Shown piece after piece: positions 1-10,399 of a DNA stretch of 64,000 nucleotides. The stretch covers positions 6,262,001 through 6,326,000 of the forward strand of contig OX467092.1 in assembly GCA_950106755.1 (NCBI GenBank), read 5' to 3'. Origin of the DNA: Climacium dendroides. Lineage: Eukaryota > Streptophyta > Bryopsida > Hypnales > Climaciaceae. The translations under genes and the position numbers were made by a program. Positions within the stretch are counted from its first letter, which is position 1. Each line of letters opens with the position of its first letter. The notes under the pieces were generated by a model. That model did no database searches. It saw only the letters and a program-made list of their open reading frames with translations, and was not told the DNA's origin.

Positions 1-125
1 TACCCCATGTATACATTTTCATCATGTTTTGGCACATGCATATGTTAGTTAAATTTAAGTTGGAATTTGATGATGTTGAAGAAGTTCTTGAAGGTGTGTG
101 TTGGCAATTTTTAATGCCTACTGTA

Positions 126-153
126 CAGTCCCCTTCGGAAAGTCTTCGGACAA
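126..153 (+). repeat. Left terminal inverted repeat of the Tc1-like element
   Basis: 28 bp starting CAGTCCCC, flanked on the outside by TA (124-125). It matches 1425-1452 in reverse complement at 27 of 28 positions. Confidence 0.95.
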
Positions 154-323
154 CCAAGAAAACTGACTCTGGACAGCTGCATCACTTGGCATCAAATTTG
201 ATGTAGCACAATCCAAAATCCATGCACTGATCTCAAATTTTTTATACTCATCGACAACCAACACATGAAAATACAAGAAAAATCTTGAGTCAATTGAGAA
301 TCTCTTTCTGCAAGTATACCAAT

Positions 324-1328
324 TTACCATCGAGTTGCTCCTCCCTTGGCCTTGATCACAGCAGCCATTCTGGTGGGCAAACTTACAATCAAAGTTTCAA
401 AGTTCTCAATGTCTAAGCCTACCCACACCTCTTGCAGAGCTATCTTCATGTCTGCAATGTTTGTAATTGGTGTTGAGCGATTCTGTATACTGCTCTTCAT
501 CATGGCCCACACATTTTCAATCGGATTCAAATCTGGTGACTATGCCGGCCATTCAAGCATCTGCAATCCTCGATCTTCTCTCCATTTTTTTGGTGCAAGA
601 CTACGATGCACAGGAGCACCATCTTCCATGAGAATTGCCCCAGGAACTAACAACAAAAATTCTTTCAGAGGCCCTTCGTAAACTATATCCACAAAATCAA
701 GAGCAGTTCGCTTTCCTGGTATCATAAACCCTAATGATGACCTTAGATTATTGTAGAAAGCACCCCAGATCATCACTGAAGTCCTACCGCTCTTGAAAGT
801 TGAAGCCAAACAGTCCGGTTCGTAAGTTTCTTTGGTGCTACGCCACACCCGAATTTGCCGGAAATTTTTGCCAATTTCAAAGGTTGCCTCGTCTGTCCAA
901 ATCACATTCTTCCACTGCTCTACGGTCCAATTGACATGACTTTTCGCAAAAGCAAGTTGCTTCTCTTTGTGAACACGTGAAAGAAATGGCTTTTTGCGAG
1001 CAATTCTACTTTGCAAACCAGAATCTTTCAATACTTGTCTCACAACAGTATGACTTACTTGGATAGGCGAAGAGTTCGTGATGTCTGCCAATGTTGCCCT
1101 CCTGTTTTGCTTGGCTACTCGAACAATTGCTCTAGTATCCCGCTCTGACAACTTCTTTGGCCTTCCACTGCATTGCAAGGTGTCCACGGTGTTTTCAATG
1201 CGGTACTTCTTCAGAATGTCAGAAATACTTTGTTTAGGTATACCTAAAGAAACGGCAATTTCACTCACTCTACAGCCACCCTTGAACATCCCAACCACTT
1301 GAGCCTTTTCCTCTCCTGTGTACACCAT
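324..1328 (-). pseudogene. Tc1-like DD34E transposase with one in-frame stop
   Basis: The reading frame has 334 codons, the normal size for a Tc1 transposase, and runs without frameshift from the ATG at 1328. Residues 1-45 look like the first helix-turn-helix (VSEIAVSLGIPKQSISDIL), followed by the GRPKK linker at about 55-59 and a second DNA-binding region. The DDE domain shows the first Asp in WTDEATF (about residue 146), the second Asp in MEDGAPVH (about 236) and the Glu in NPIENVW (about 271), giving 34 residues between the last two. A TAG at 540-542 (codon 263) interrupts the region just before SPDLNPIE, separating the second Asp from the Glu. Known plant mariner-like elements use DD39D, so a DD34E enzyme is out of place here. 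The enzyme would act in the nucleus, cutting at the terminal repeats. Confidence 0.92.
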
Positions 1329-1424
1329 GTTGTGAAAAGAAATCTAGGGTTTGAAGGCCAGCTGAAGAAATGGGAGCCGTTTGAAGTCAGTAGTGCGAGA
1401 ACTCTGAAGAACCCTAGATTCGAT

Positions 1425-1452
1425 TTGTCCGAAGACTTTCCGAAGGGAACTG
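1425..1452 (-). repeat. Right terminal inverted repeat of the Tc1-like element
   Basis: 28 bp ending GGGAACTG, followed by TA (1453-1454). It is the partner of the repeat at 126-153. Confidence 0.95.
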
Positions 1453-1454
1453 TA

Positions 1455-2814
1455 CTACAGGATGCAACATATGATTATGTATTAAACAATGTTGCCATTT
1501 TGAAGCCATTCATTAAGTAAATTGCACTAGCCTCTTCATTTTGAATAATCCAATTATTAAAATATGGATATGAAATTGATATGTAATTGATTTGAATAGC
1601 AAAAATGCAATTAACATGCAATTAATATGCAACTAATATGCAACTATTGTAACTACAAAATGTCTAAGGTGAATAACTGTAGTAGTTGCTAGTTAGAAAA
1701 TTCAGACATTGATGGTTTTAACTTTTGCCATGCACGTGCAAAAAGTGGAAAGAAGAGTGTCAAATAGATATGAGTACAACACTGCTTGATGTGTAGATAA
1801 AAATGGTTGTTTGCAATAATAATGCTAATGCACATACTCCAAAAAACAAAGATAGGATGCTATTTTCTAGGAAACCGTTCCAAAAGGCACATCATTATTC
1901 TTGTATGAAAGCTTTTGGAAACCATTTTAGAATAGATGATGATGCCTCCAACAGATTGCAAACATACGATTGTGGTGTTGCATTAATGTTCCAAATTCCA
2001 GCTTCTAACGTTTGAGACATGTTAATGCACTATATTGGAGTATTGAAATATATATTGAAACTAGATTATGAGTCTATAAGCAACTATGTGATTCTAATGT
2101 GATGTGAATGAGTAAAGAAAACAAACAATTGAAAAAATCCAACGTATATTAGAAACAAGGCTAGTTTCCTTCTAGTGAACTTCAGCTACAAAATGCGCAG
2201 GATGTTTGATCCATTTATATTTTCAAGCCAAGCAACCTAGGTGTTATTTGTTTATGATGTGTGGAAAGATAATTGGAAAGTAGTACTATATAAACAAGCT
2301 CATGCTTAATGAGAATTTGTGTATAGATCAGATGTGTTTGTAAGCACCACTGTACAAGCTTTTAGTTTAGCTACTCCAGACAATGTGCCTCCTCTACCTA
2401 GTGTCCCATCTCTAGTCAGAGCCATAAAGTTATTTGTAGAGGACAATCTCCTAGCATTTGTAAGATATTGAGACCATCCATTGAAAATATTAGTTTGTTG
2501 TTTTCAACTTTGAAACTACCTTTGCAATGCTCTTCAATTCAAAGACTTAATGCACAATTGCATCCAAGTGTCTACCCTCTATAAAAAAAAGGCAATTAGA
2601 AATCAAGTGTTTCTTGGTAGACTATGGATGAACAATATTGTAAAGCATACTTATTTGATCTTCTAAAGTATGTATCTTGATTAGCATCGAACCTTTGATT
2701 GCATCCCATAGTGAAGTCATAGTGAATAACTTACAATTACAATTGTTTAGGAAAATGAGGTTGTAATTGAAACCTATAGCATTCCAACAAAGAATTCTAA
2801 CTGTATTTGTTTTG
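1455..2814. other. AT-rich intergenic DNA with one short possible relic frame
   Basis: No convincing gene. A 70-codon frame at 1803-2015 (+) contains FGNHFRIDDDASNRLQTYDCGVA, whose composition is protein-like and unlike the surrounding low-complexity translations. It may be a leftover of a plant transposon protein, but I could not place it in a family. The stretch 1600-1640 has short repeats of ATGCAACTAAT type. Confidence 0.35.
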
Positions 2815-3175
2815 TAGTTATATTCTAAATGTTTTGTAGTCAAACCCTAGTTATTTTCTATTCAAATTCTAGTCATTTTCTAGTTGCATTTGAGCAGTTC
2901 TCTAGTTGCATTCTAATCACTCTATAGTTGCATTCGAGTTGCTCTCTAGTTGCATTCTAGTTGCTTTGTAGTTGCATTCTAGTTACTCTCTAGTTGCATT
3001 TGAGTGGTTTTCTAATTGGATTCTAGTCGCTATGTAGTTGCAATCCATTCACTCTCTAGTTGCATTTGAGTAGTTTTCTAATTGCAATTGTAGTTCTCTA
3101 ATCGCTTTGTAATTACATTCTAGTCATGTCCTAGTGTAACTGTAGTTGTTTTCTAATTGAATTGTAATCAAGTTT
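2815..3175 (+). repeat. Degenerate ~24-bp minisatellite
   Basis: About a dozen diverged tandem units built around TCTAGTTGCATTCTAGTTGC, alternating TCTAGTTGCATT with GAGTTGCT-type halves. Units vary by substitutions and small indels. No coding potential. Confidence 0.8.
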
Positions 3176-4060
3176 ACATTAATTAATGCAATTGCGATTT
3201 GTCACACTAGACTCTATAAAGCAAAAATTTGTCCACGTCGACATCTGTGATGAATAGTGGATGTAGAATGTTTCACATTGCATTTTGGTTTCACTTTAGT
3301 ATCCCTACACTTCATTCTACGACTCATCTGCAACTACAAGAATGTAGAGGTTAAATTTGGTGCAAATACAGAGGATTACAGTTGTAGGATAGTTGTATAG
3401 GATACATAGTCACATAGCAGTTGGTTGTGGCGGACATGTTTTTCTTCTAGTATCAAACAATAATATCTTACAATCTATACAATGGAAATTTTTGAAGTTT
3501 TTCTACATCTTCTCAAATTAGCTTAATACAAGATCCTATGGTTACGTGTGTCCAAAAATGTAAGGGTTAAATCCAAATAAATACATGGAAAGGCAGTTAT
3601 CAAGGGTTGTTTATGAAGCGTTTATGATTCCACACTATAGAAGGGGTTGTAATTTGAAGGCACACTACTTTAGAAATTCATAGTAATTATAATTTTAATT
3701 GAAAAATTATAATTCTACTTAGGTTTGATTCAAGAAGCAAGCACCCACCTCTAAAAAATATGTGCCCCTCTTGGAGTTGGCCCCAAAATATTTAGATTGC
3801 TAATCAAGGTGGTAATATGCTTGTCTACCTTAGTATTGTTTGAATCATTTTCTTAAAAAACTATCCAAATGCACTCATGGGAGGTTAAAATATTGTGCAA
3901 GACTTAGTATCATTTTCATACAAATTCAAAGGATGGACATCTACACCTTTGTTTTACATAGAAGGACTCTTTGTCATCCATTGATTGAACACTTAACCCC
4001 TAAATGCCCAAGGCTTGTTTGAGCTTCTTGGAATTTGCTTTAAATTGAACAAAAAGCCAA

Positions 4061-4123
4061 CATTTTGATAAGTTGTATCAATGGATGACAATTCAAAAAA
4101 AATTGATACAACTTATCAAAATG
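4061..4123. repeat. Perfect 22-bp inverted repeat (hairpin)
   Basis: CATTTTGATAAGTTGTATCA (4061-4080, continuing AT) pairs perfectly with 4102-4123, leaving a 19-base loop. TGGATGACAATT follows each arm. It lies inside element T1. Confidence 0.85.
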
Positions 4124-4134
4124 GATGACAATTT

Positions 4135-4305
4135 ATGACTTTTCAAAATCTACTCTACAATTTATTACTACAATTTATGATTACAAATTCATGACTTCTC
4201 AAAATCATACTACAATTTATGACTTCTCAAAATCATACTACAATTTATGACTTCTCAAAACCATACTACAATTTATGACTTCTCAAAATCTACTCTACAA
4301 TTTTC
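4135..4305 (+). repeat. 28-bp tandem repeat
   Basis: Units beginning ATGACTTCTCAAAATCATAC start at 4191, 4219, 4247 and 4275, an exact 28-bp period. A more diverged unit precedes at 4135. The array is internal to element T1 and has no coding potential. Confidence 0.9.
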
Positions 4306-4402
4306 TTAAATGAATTTCTAATTTGATTTTTTCTCCAAGATCTAGTGTATTTGAAGCTCATTTCCAAGAGCCCTCAACACTACAAAAAGTCAAGATTGCA
4401 AT

Positions 4403-5363
4403 CACTACTAGAAAGTTGTGACCAAAACAACAGAAAGTCAACAATTTTTTGTTGTTTGGGGCACTTTGGTCACAACTTGATCAATTTAACAAAATTTTGT
4501 AAAGACACCAATAGATTTCTGTTGTTCTAGGTACTTCAAATTAATTTTTGACCAAAACAATAGAAATACAATAAATTTTATATATAACACTTTTTACTTT
4601 GTACGTGCACATGTGAATTTAAACATGGTGTATTGGTTAGAAGATTCTCGTTTACAAAGACGAAGTCTCAAGTTCAAACCTTGGTACCAACACTTAGTGA
4701 CATGGTAGTCAACACAATTTGACCGTAGGGTCTGGCATGGCAATTTGACCGTGCTAATGACATGACAATTACAATTTTTAATTTTTAATTTAATTTAAAA
4801 AATTCATTGTCCAAATCAATAGAATTGGACAACAAATTTGAGTGCAATTTTGACCGGTACAACACAACCAAAACAACAGGGGCTAACTTGACAGTCAACG
4901 TAGTTTGACCTCGGTGATGATGTGGCAATCAATGTAGTTTGACTGCAGGGGCTGACGTGGTAGTTTGACTATACTGATGACATGGCAATTAAAAATTATT
5001 ATTTTTAAAAAATTCATTGTCTGAATCAACAGAATTGTACAATAGATTTGAGTGTAATTTTGACCAATATAACCAAAACAATAGGGGTTGACGTGATAGT
5101 CAACATAGTTTGATCTCAATGATGATGTGGCAGTTAATATAATTTGACCACAAGGGCTGACGTGGCAATTTGACCGTGTTGATGACATGACAATTATATA
5201 TATTTTTTAATTAAATTTTAAAAAATTCATTGGCCGAATCAATAGAATTGAACAATAGATTTGAGTATAATTTTGACTAGTACAATACAACCAAAACAAT
5301 AGAATTAAACAACACTTTTCAATTCTAATTTTGTTGTTTTGGACATAGTTTTCTCTAGTAGTG
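4403..5363 (+). mobile_element. Non-autonomous CACTA (En/Spm-type) element
   Basis: The left end is CACTACTAGAAAGTTGTGAC at 4403. The right end, reverse-complemented, starts CACTACTAGAGAAAACTATG at 5363. The 3-bp target duplication AAT is at 4400-4402 and 5364-5366. CACTACTAGAAA ends and a 3-bp duplication are diagnostic of plant CACTA transposons. The motif CCAAAACAAYAG recurs near both ends and inside (about 4422, 4536, 4867, 5074, 5291), as expected for subterminal transposase-binding sites. At 961 bp it has no transposase and must be mobilised in trans. It is nested in T1. Confidence 0.93.
4765..5310 (+). repeat. ~205-220-bp tandem units inside the CACTA element
   Basis: Two full units and one partial start at about 4765, 4986 and 5191. 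Each contains AAAAAATTCATTG, then a Thr-less AT stretch, then ACCAAAACAA and GACGTGGCAATTTGAC-type sequence. The repeats multiply the subterminal CCAAAACAA motif. Confidence 0.75.
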
Positions 5364-5596
5364 AATGGACACCCTTACACAAAATCTTGAATAGAAAAAT
5401 TATAATCATTCATTTTCAAAATCAAATTTTTGATGCTAAAATTGAACTTCAAAAAGAATTTGTCAAAAATATAAACTACTAAAAATTGGGTCTTATTTAA
5501 GTTCAAAGTATTATCAACACCAAAATTTGGTGCCTCAAGCATGTAGGGATTAATATTCAACAACATTACAAAGTTAACTCCATAGAGAAAACTATA

Positions 5597-5797
5597 TAGA
5601 TGGAGAGTTTTGTTAAAATCTAAGACTCTATGGTCCGAATTGTAAAAGTGCCATCTATGACACTATAGATTATAGAAATCTAGGAATGATATAGATTTGA
5701 GAAATCTAAAATAGTTGTACATTTAAGACTACCCAATCTAAACTATAAAAATTATTAAAGTTGCAAAATTTTGCCATTCTAATGAAATTGCCCATTT
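5597..5797 (+). mobile_element. MITE of the GGGCAATTTCGTTAAAATGG family (M3, internally deleted)
   Basis: The right end GCCATTCTAATGAAATTGCC and interior motifs (AGAAATCTAGGAATGATATAG) match the intact member at 32881-33198. The left end GTTTTGTTAAAATC is diverged. A diverged counterpart lies at about 29770-29895 in copy B, so this insertion predates the segmental duplication. Confidence 0.6.
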
Positions 5798-6305
5798 TTC
5801 TATTCTTTCCCAATAGAATGATGTAGAATATCATTTTATCTTGCAATGAGATGATGTGAAATATTTCACATCTTATTAATAGCTACAAACGGCACAATGT
5901 AGCACATGGCATGAGAATGATTACAATTTCACAAAAACAATTTGTAAAGGAAGCAATAATTAAAAGAAATCAATAAAAAAAACAATATTCGTAAACAATT
6001 AGTGAATGTTGAATGAACTTTGTCAAGAGAATTGAAGGCAATAGAATGTTATGATATCTTGTTAATTTAATTATGTGATGCAACAATTCTTTTGCATTGA
6101 AAGAAATCAATCTACTTACACATTTTTCTATTGTTGTTGATATCATCAAATTCATTGAATTGGTGATATTCCAATAACCAAAATTATGACATATTATAAC
6201 ATGTTGCAATGTTTAGAAAGGCTACCTCGAATCCTTTCTACGAAGTTTACTCAATATTAATGATTACTTTTTATTATTGCTTTGCTTACTATATTTTTAC
6301 TAACA

Positions 6306-6575
6306 ATGGGAAATTAAGTTAAAATAGCAAAATTTTGCAACTTTGATAGTTTTTATAGTTAAGTCTGAAATGTACAACTATTCTAGATTTCTTAAATTTA
6401 TACAATTCTTAGATGCCTGTAATAGATGGCACTTTCATAGTTCAAACCACATGGTTTGAAATCTACAATAGTCCAAGACTTTTGAAATATATAAAACTCC
6501 TAGATGTCACTTTTACAGTTTAGACTGGACAATTTGAAAATGGCACACAGAATACCACCATTTCAATGAAATTCC
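6306..6575 (-). mobile_element. MITE of the GGGCAATTTCGTTAAAATGG family (M4)
   Basis: The left end is GGGAAATTAAGTTAAAATAG and the right end CCACCATTTCAATGAAATTC CC, an imperfect inverted repeat of the family type. Interior sequence (CTAGATGTCACTTTTACAGTT) is shared. The counterpart in copy B is at 30701-30957, so it was present before duplication. Confidence 0.65.
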
Positions 6576-6641
6576 CGCATAAGAGTTGTATACTACTGAA
6601 TGTTATGACATTACATGTGCAATTTATGGAAAAATTCACCA

Positions 6642-6838
6642 TCAAATTTTTTGTGCCAGGGAGCTCAAGGACATGACCAAGGACCGGACATGCACATGTG
6701 CCAACTGCAGAAAATCAGATTTGTGCAAAGCCCAAGCCTGAATTCTGGCACTCAAATCACTTGAGTAAATAACTCCAGCTCCAGGATGTACGTTCCCATT
6801 CGTGCGAAGAACCTCGTTATCCTCGCTAGCCAGTGAAA
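6642..6838 (-). pseudogene. Exon-like fragment of an unidentified gene, copy A
   Basis: On the minus strand a pyrimidine-rich tract ending TTTTTGCAG precedes 6838, a good splice acceptor. The sequence after it is nearly identical to 31198-31271 in copy B, where it lies downstream of other exon-like pieces. I cannot name the protein. In one frame it reads SLASEDNEVLRTNGNVHPGA, in another FHWLARITRFFARMGTYIL. Composition is clearly less AT-rich than its surroundings, consistent with former coding DNA. Confidence 0.4.
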
Positions 6839-6884
6839 CTGCAAAAAAGAACACAATGGCGTCACTCCCCTCTCGACGACCAAG

Positions 6885-7650
6885 TATACTAAAGGGCCTT
6901 TAGCACCTGGCATTTGGTAATAACGCTCATGAATACATAATCTCTGACAAAGATCGGAAGGTAGAGGCTGTATAAAAACATTTGTTTTCAGTTGGTTTGG
7001 CATTGGTTCGGCATAAGTGGGTTACTTTGAAGTTATAGGTTGTTCGGACTTGGAGCATAATCTTCTATTGTCTGTACATCAACTACCACTGCATTTCCTC
7101 TCCACAATCCTCATCCAAAAAATTCATCCACATTGTGGAGAAGAATATAAGCGTCAACACCAATGGCAATTGACCATTTGCCACAATTGAATAAGTTTAA
7201 TGGCAATATGAAGTAAACATTTCATTGACAATTGTGAAAATAGAGGATGAGGATGTCATTTTTATAATTAAGTCCATTGTCCATTGTTCATAAACTTTAT
7301 GAAGGTATGGCTTAGCTTTAAGATGAGAGCTTGAGCACTCATTGTCAAAAAAGCTGAAATGGCATTTGGAGTAGAACTTTAGACCTCATTTAGGCATAGA
7401 AGAATACCTCTTTTAAAAAAAAAAATTGAACTAGGAAAAGTTGGAAAATCAAGTTAAATTAAATTCTCAAAAATTCGTTTGTAATTTTGAGCCTTTAATT
7501 AAAAATTATGAACAAATTTTAGAGAGGGGTGTTTAAAAATGTCAAGGAAAATTAGTAAAAGTTCAACCGCTCATAATTAAGTCAAATGCAGGAATTGTAA
7601 ATTTTAGACCTCAACGAAGGCATAGAAGAATGATATGTTTCAAACACCAA
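6885..7650. other. Copy A-specific 0.77 kb
   Basis: Absent from copy B at 31318. AT-rich; the first 120 bases retain exon-like composition on the minus strand. No gene recognised. Confidence 0.4.
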
Positions 7651-7849
7651 ACACTTCTTCATTGAAGACAATTTCAGTGGTATCTAAACTGAGGTACAAA
7701 ACTCATTCTACGAAGCAAAATAAAGGTATACTGAGTCATCCTTACACATCCCTTGTTCAAGTCGTCACCACCGAGAAAGGCATCACCCATTGTAGAGAGT
7801 ACTTGGAAAACTCCTCCTCCGTGCAAAAGTGGTTTCGGTTCACTGTCAC

Positions 7850-9237
7850 TTCACGTACAGAATCTGGGTGCTACTTCCGAAAATTTTCGAGTGCATTTCT
7901 AGCTCGCCTCTGCTCCTCCAGAGTCAGCACATCGGTTCCCAGAAAGCTGTCACAGAAATTCAGTGACAACCGCACAACAGAACTCCAGAAAACGAAAATG
8001 TCCACAGATAGACATTCCTCATTTTGCAACTTCCGAATACACACGCGTGAATTACATTGCACACAGATAGTAATGTTGAGGCAAGGAGAGTGGCTATTAC
8101 CAGAACATAGTGAACGGCAAGGTCGCAGCCCCTGCGACTGAAGATGAACAAATAACTGGAAGCATGTCCCGCTCTTTCAACTGGTCCCTGATTCGCGGGA
8201 TCTGAGCAAAACAATTCAGAATAGATCGATAGTCACAAGGTCCCAGTCCAGTAGTTCTCCACGAAACCAACATTTTCAAAAGGTTGTGTTGAAGCAAAAT
8301 GGACATGAAGGTGCTCTTATACCTGTCTGCGCCGATGAAACTAGAGCTCCTCTTTGGACACATCGTCCCGTACTTGCCCCCACCCACCTGATCACTCCTG
8401 ATTATCGATTTTCACTGCCGACGTTGGGTTCTTTGGAGCGTTTGCAAGCTCTAAGAAGTTTTGGCTGCTTCCTCCCTGGGGAGTCTGATACTTCATCCCA
8501 GAATGGATCGGGTTCTGTTTCACGGTCGGACCTCAGTCTCCTGAAGAAGAAAACGGAGGGCACGATCCATCAATGTGAGTACAACAGAACCAAACCAGCC
8601 CACCTGTAAATGCGCAGTGCAATCGTCTCTAATGTACGAGTTGGAAACTAATAACGAGCACAGCCCCAATAACATTACCAGCTCTTCCAATTAGAATTTG
8701 AGAAACGAAGACTGCACTTCACACCAGTTCATTTCACTCCCTTGTTCGTTTAAGAGTGGGTGAAGTGAGTGGCGAGTAGAAAAATGCCAAACAAGTGGAA
8801 CAGGAACAGGTCTTCTCGATGATGTCACAAGTTCGGGAGGACCATGCACCTGACCATACAGCACAAGATTAATCTTCAAGTTTCAAATCTTACAGGTGAC
8901 ACATAACGAGAAAACAAAGATTCCCACGCGTAACTCTCCCATGTTAGTCAAAGCTGAGATACTTCACTGTCATGCTATCAGAATACGAAGGGAAACGGGC
9001 GGGCAATCACACAGGAATATTTTCAACAAAAACTTCTGGTTCTCACGCTTCAAAGGATTTTGAAACAATGTATCTAGTCATGATGCATAGCGCTATTCCC
9101 GGGAGCCTAAACAATTGTAGATTTGGCCATATCGTATTAGTTCATAACACTCTTCCCATGAAACGCACCTGAGCGATCCAACCAGCAAGCTCCGCTGGCT
9201 TAGCAACGGTGGCTGATAGACAAATTAGCTGCATTTC
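7850..9237 (-). pseudogene. ISE2/DExH15-type chloroplast RNA helicase fragment, copy A
   Basis: Minus-strand exons can be read in order. 9237-9169 (acceptor CACAG, donor GTGCG) gives the motif III region QLICLSATVAKPAELAGWI. 8849-8725 gives HGPPELVTSSRRPVP and WHFSTRHSLHPLL. About 8206-8097 gives RIRDQLKERDMLPVI. About 7960-7860 gives LTLEEQRRARNALENFRK. This order and wording match the plant ISE2 (DExH15) family of Ski2-like helicases, which act on chloroplast RNA. The motif I/II part and the C-terminal half are missing. One base is deleted in the DMLPVI exon (frameshift relative to copy B) and a TAG follows ENFRK. It is a non-functional fragment. Confidence 0.82.
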
Positions 9238-9609
9238 CTGTGGTAATACGGAACTTCCCAGAAGAATTACCAAGAGGTGAGCCAGGGCAGCAAAGTGCTC
9301 ATACTGTACAAATACAAACATAACGTTCTTGAAATCAGGTACTCACACCTTGAGCACATTTCGCATTCAAGAAGAATCTCCCTTAAGCTACTCAAGCCAA
9401 TCAAAAGCTGCTCAACAGCATTAAACAGAAGAAATTGCCACAGAAAAACTCACTAGAGCGTACCCAATGGCACCAAGAGCTCGGCCTTTTTGAACTAAAG
9501 AATGTTCCTTAGTGCGCACCAGAATCTCCTTCATTTTCCAAGTTCCTGAAATTGCAACAGCAGGAAACTTACGATATGTAACATTCTCCTGGCTACCAAA
9601 GCATGTCAG

Positions 9610-10201
9610 AAGAGAAGGAACAAAGTTTTTCCATGTTCCAGGGGTGAGTAACAAAGAGCAGCTGCAACAGCGCCATTTGAGTATGCATCAGGTGTGGCAT
9701 CAGCATAACCCTGCAAATCAAAGCCACGTTACCACATGAATAAGGCATTCAACGATATCCTCCTCAAGATAACGTTCTATTTACTGAATATTAGTCAAAA
9801 ACACAAATTCTGCCACTGGCATGTCTCAAATACTGAAAAACAGAAGTTGCTGAACATGGCTTCTTACCCAACAACAGCAGAAGCCTTGGTGACTGCATCT
9901 TCTGCACAGCAAAATAAGCATCGCAAATCAGTATACAAACATACTCAGATGTTCTATAAAGACTGAAAAGTTGAGTTCACGAGCAATTCATCCCCTGCTG
10001 TAACCAATTGAGTTGTAAGAACGAATAATACACACAAAAGCTTCCAACGCACATACGGTGTAGTAAGTGGACTTCCATAGGAAAGCGGAGTTCATCAAAT
10101 GCATGCTCTGAAGGAGTGTGGAAATGAAACTGCACCAAATTCAGCTCCCTTCCTTTCACCCACAGCTTGTTCACTCCTTCTGGAAAGTTGACCTGGCGAG
10201 C
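9610..10201 (-). pseudogene. Alpha carbonic anhydrase fragment, copy A
   Basis: Exon 10201-10057 reads ARQVNFPEGVNKL, VKGRELNLVQFHFHTPSEHAF, RFPMEVHLLH, the zinc-site region of alpha carbonic anhydrases. All three zinc-ligand histidines are visible (two in QFHFH, one in EVHLLH), with the conserved Glu of PSEH. A 34-base exon at 9901-9868 with good splice sites adds DAVTKASAVVG, and 9710-~9610 adds VML(M)P with weaker similarity. The N-terminal exons and the C-terminal TPPC region were not found. The enzyme family interconverts CO2 and bicarbonate. This fragment lies directly upstream of the helicase fragment on the same strand. Confidence 0.8.
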
Positions 10202-10399
10202 CTCACAAACCAACAGGAACTAAACCTACACCCAGACTCATAAATGTGTCCCCGACCTGAAGGGCATGTGTAACAGTCACCGCGCAGCAACCGGCGAGGA
10301 AAAGTTACAATTATAACACATTCGCCTGGCCCGTCGCCATCACTGCAGTTAAAATGAATTTGAAAAGCAGTTCCAGAAACTCCGACTGATTACAAGAAG

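Larger units (their letters stand above)
126..1452 (-). mobile_element. Complete Tc1-like DNA transposon
   Basis: Both ends were found. The left end begins CAGTCCCCTTCGGAAAGTCT at 126 and the right end is its reverse complement, ending at 1452. The 28-bp terminal inverted repeats (126-153 and 1425-1452) differ at one position. TA dinucleotides at 124-125 and 1453-1454 are the expected Tc1/mariner target duplication, and the CAGT terminus is typical of the superfamily. The 1,327-bp body carries one transposase reading frame on the minus strand (324-1328). Near-identical ends suggest a recent insertion. The frame has one stop codon, so this copy is probably not self-mobile as it stands. Confidence 0.95.
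3997..5549 (+). mobile_element. TTAA-flanked TIR element, copy T1, carrying a nested CACTA element
   Basis: TTAA at 3993-3996 and 5550-5553 brackets ends that read CCCCTAAATGCCCAAGGC on the left and, reverse-complemented, TCCCTACATGCTTGAGGC on the right. The matching position in copy B (near 29718-29728) lacks the element and reads straight across as TTTATTATTCAAC where copy A resumes TTAATATTCAAC. Without the nested 961-bp CACTA element, T1 is about 590 bp and non-coding. The TTAA duplication and CCC-type ends resemble piggyBac-type elements. No transposase is present. Confidence 0.8.

Noticed and set aside
4191..4302. Regular 28-bp repeats as a CRISPR-like array
   Set aside because: Units are directly adjacent with no spacers, in plant DNA inside a transposon.
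9421..9654. Minus-strand frame resembling a HEAT-repeat importin segment (VRTKEHSLVQKGRALGAIG)
   Set aside because: It overlaps the third carbonic anhydrase exon in another frame, is frameshifted in copy B and has no partner exons.
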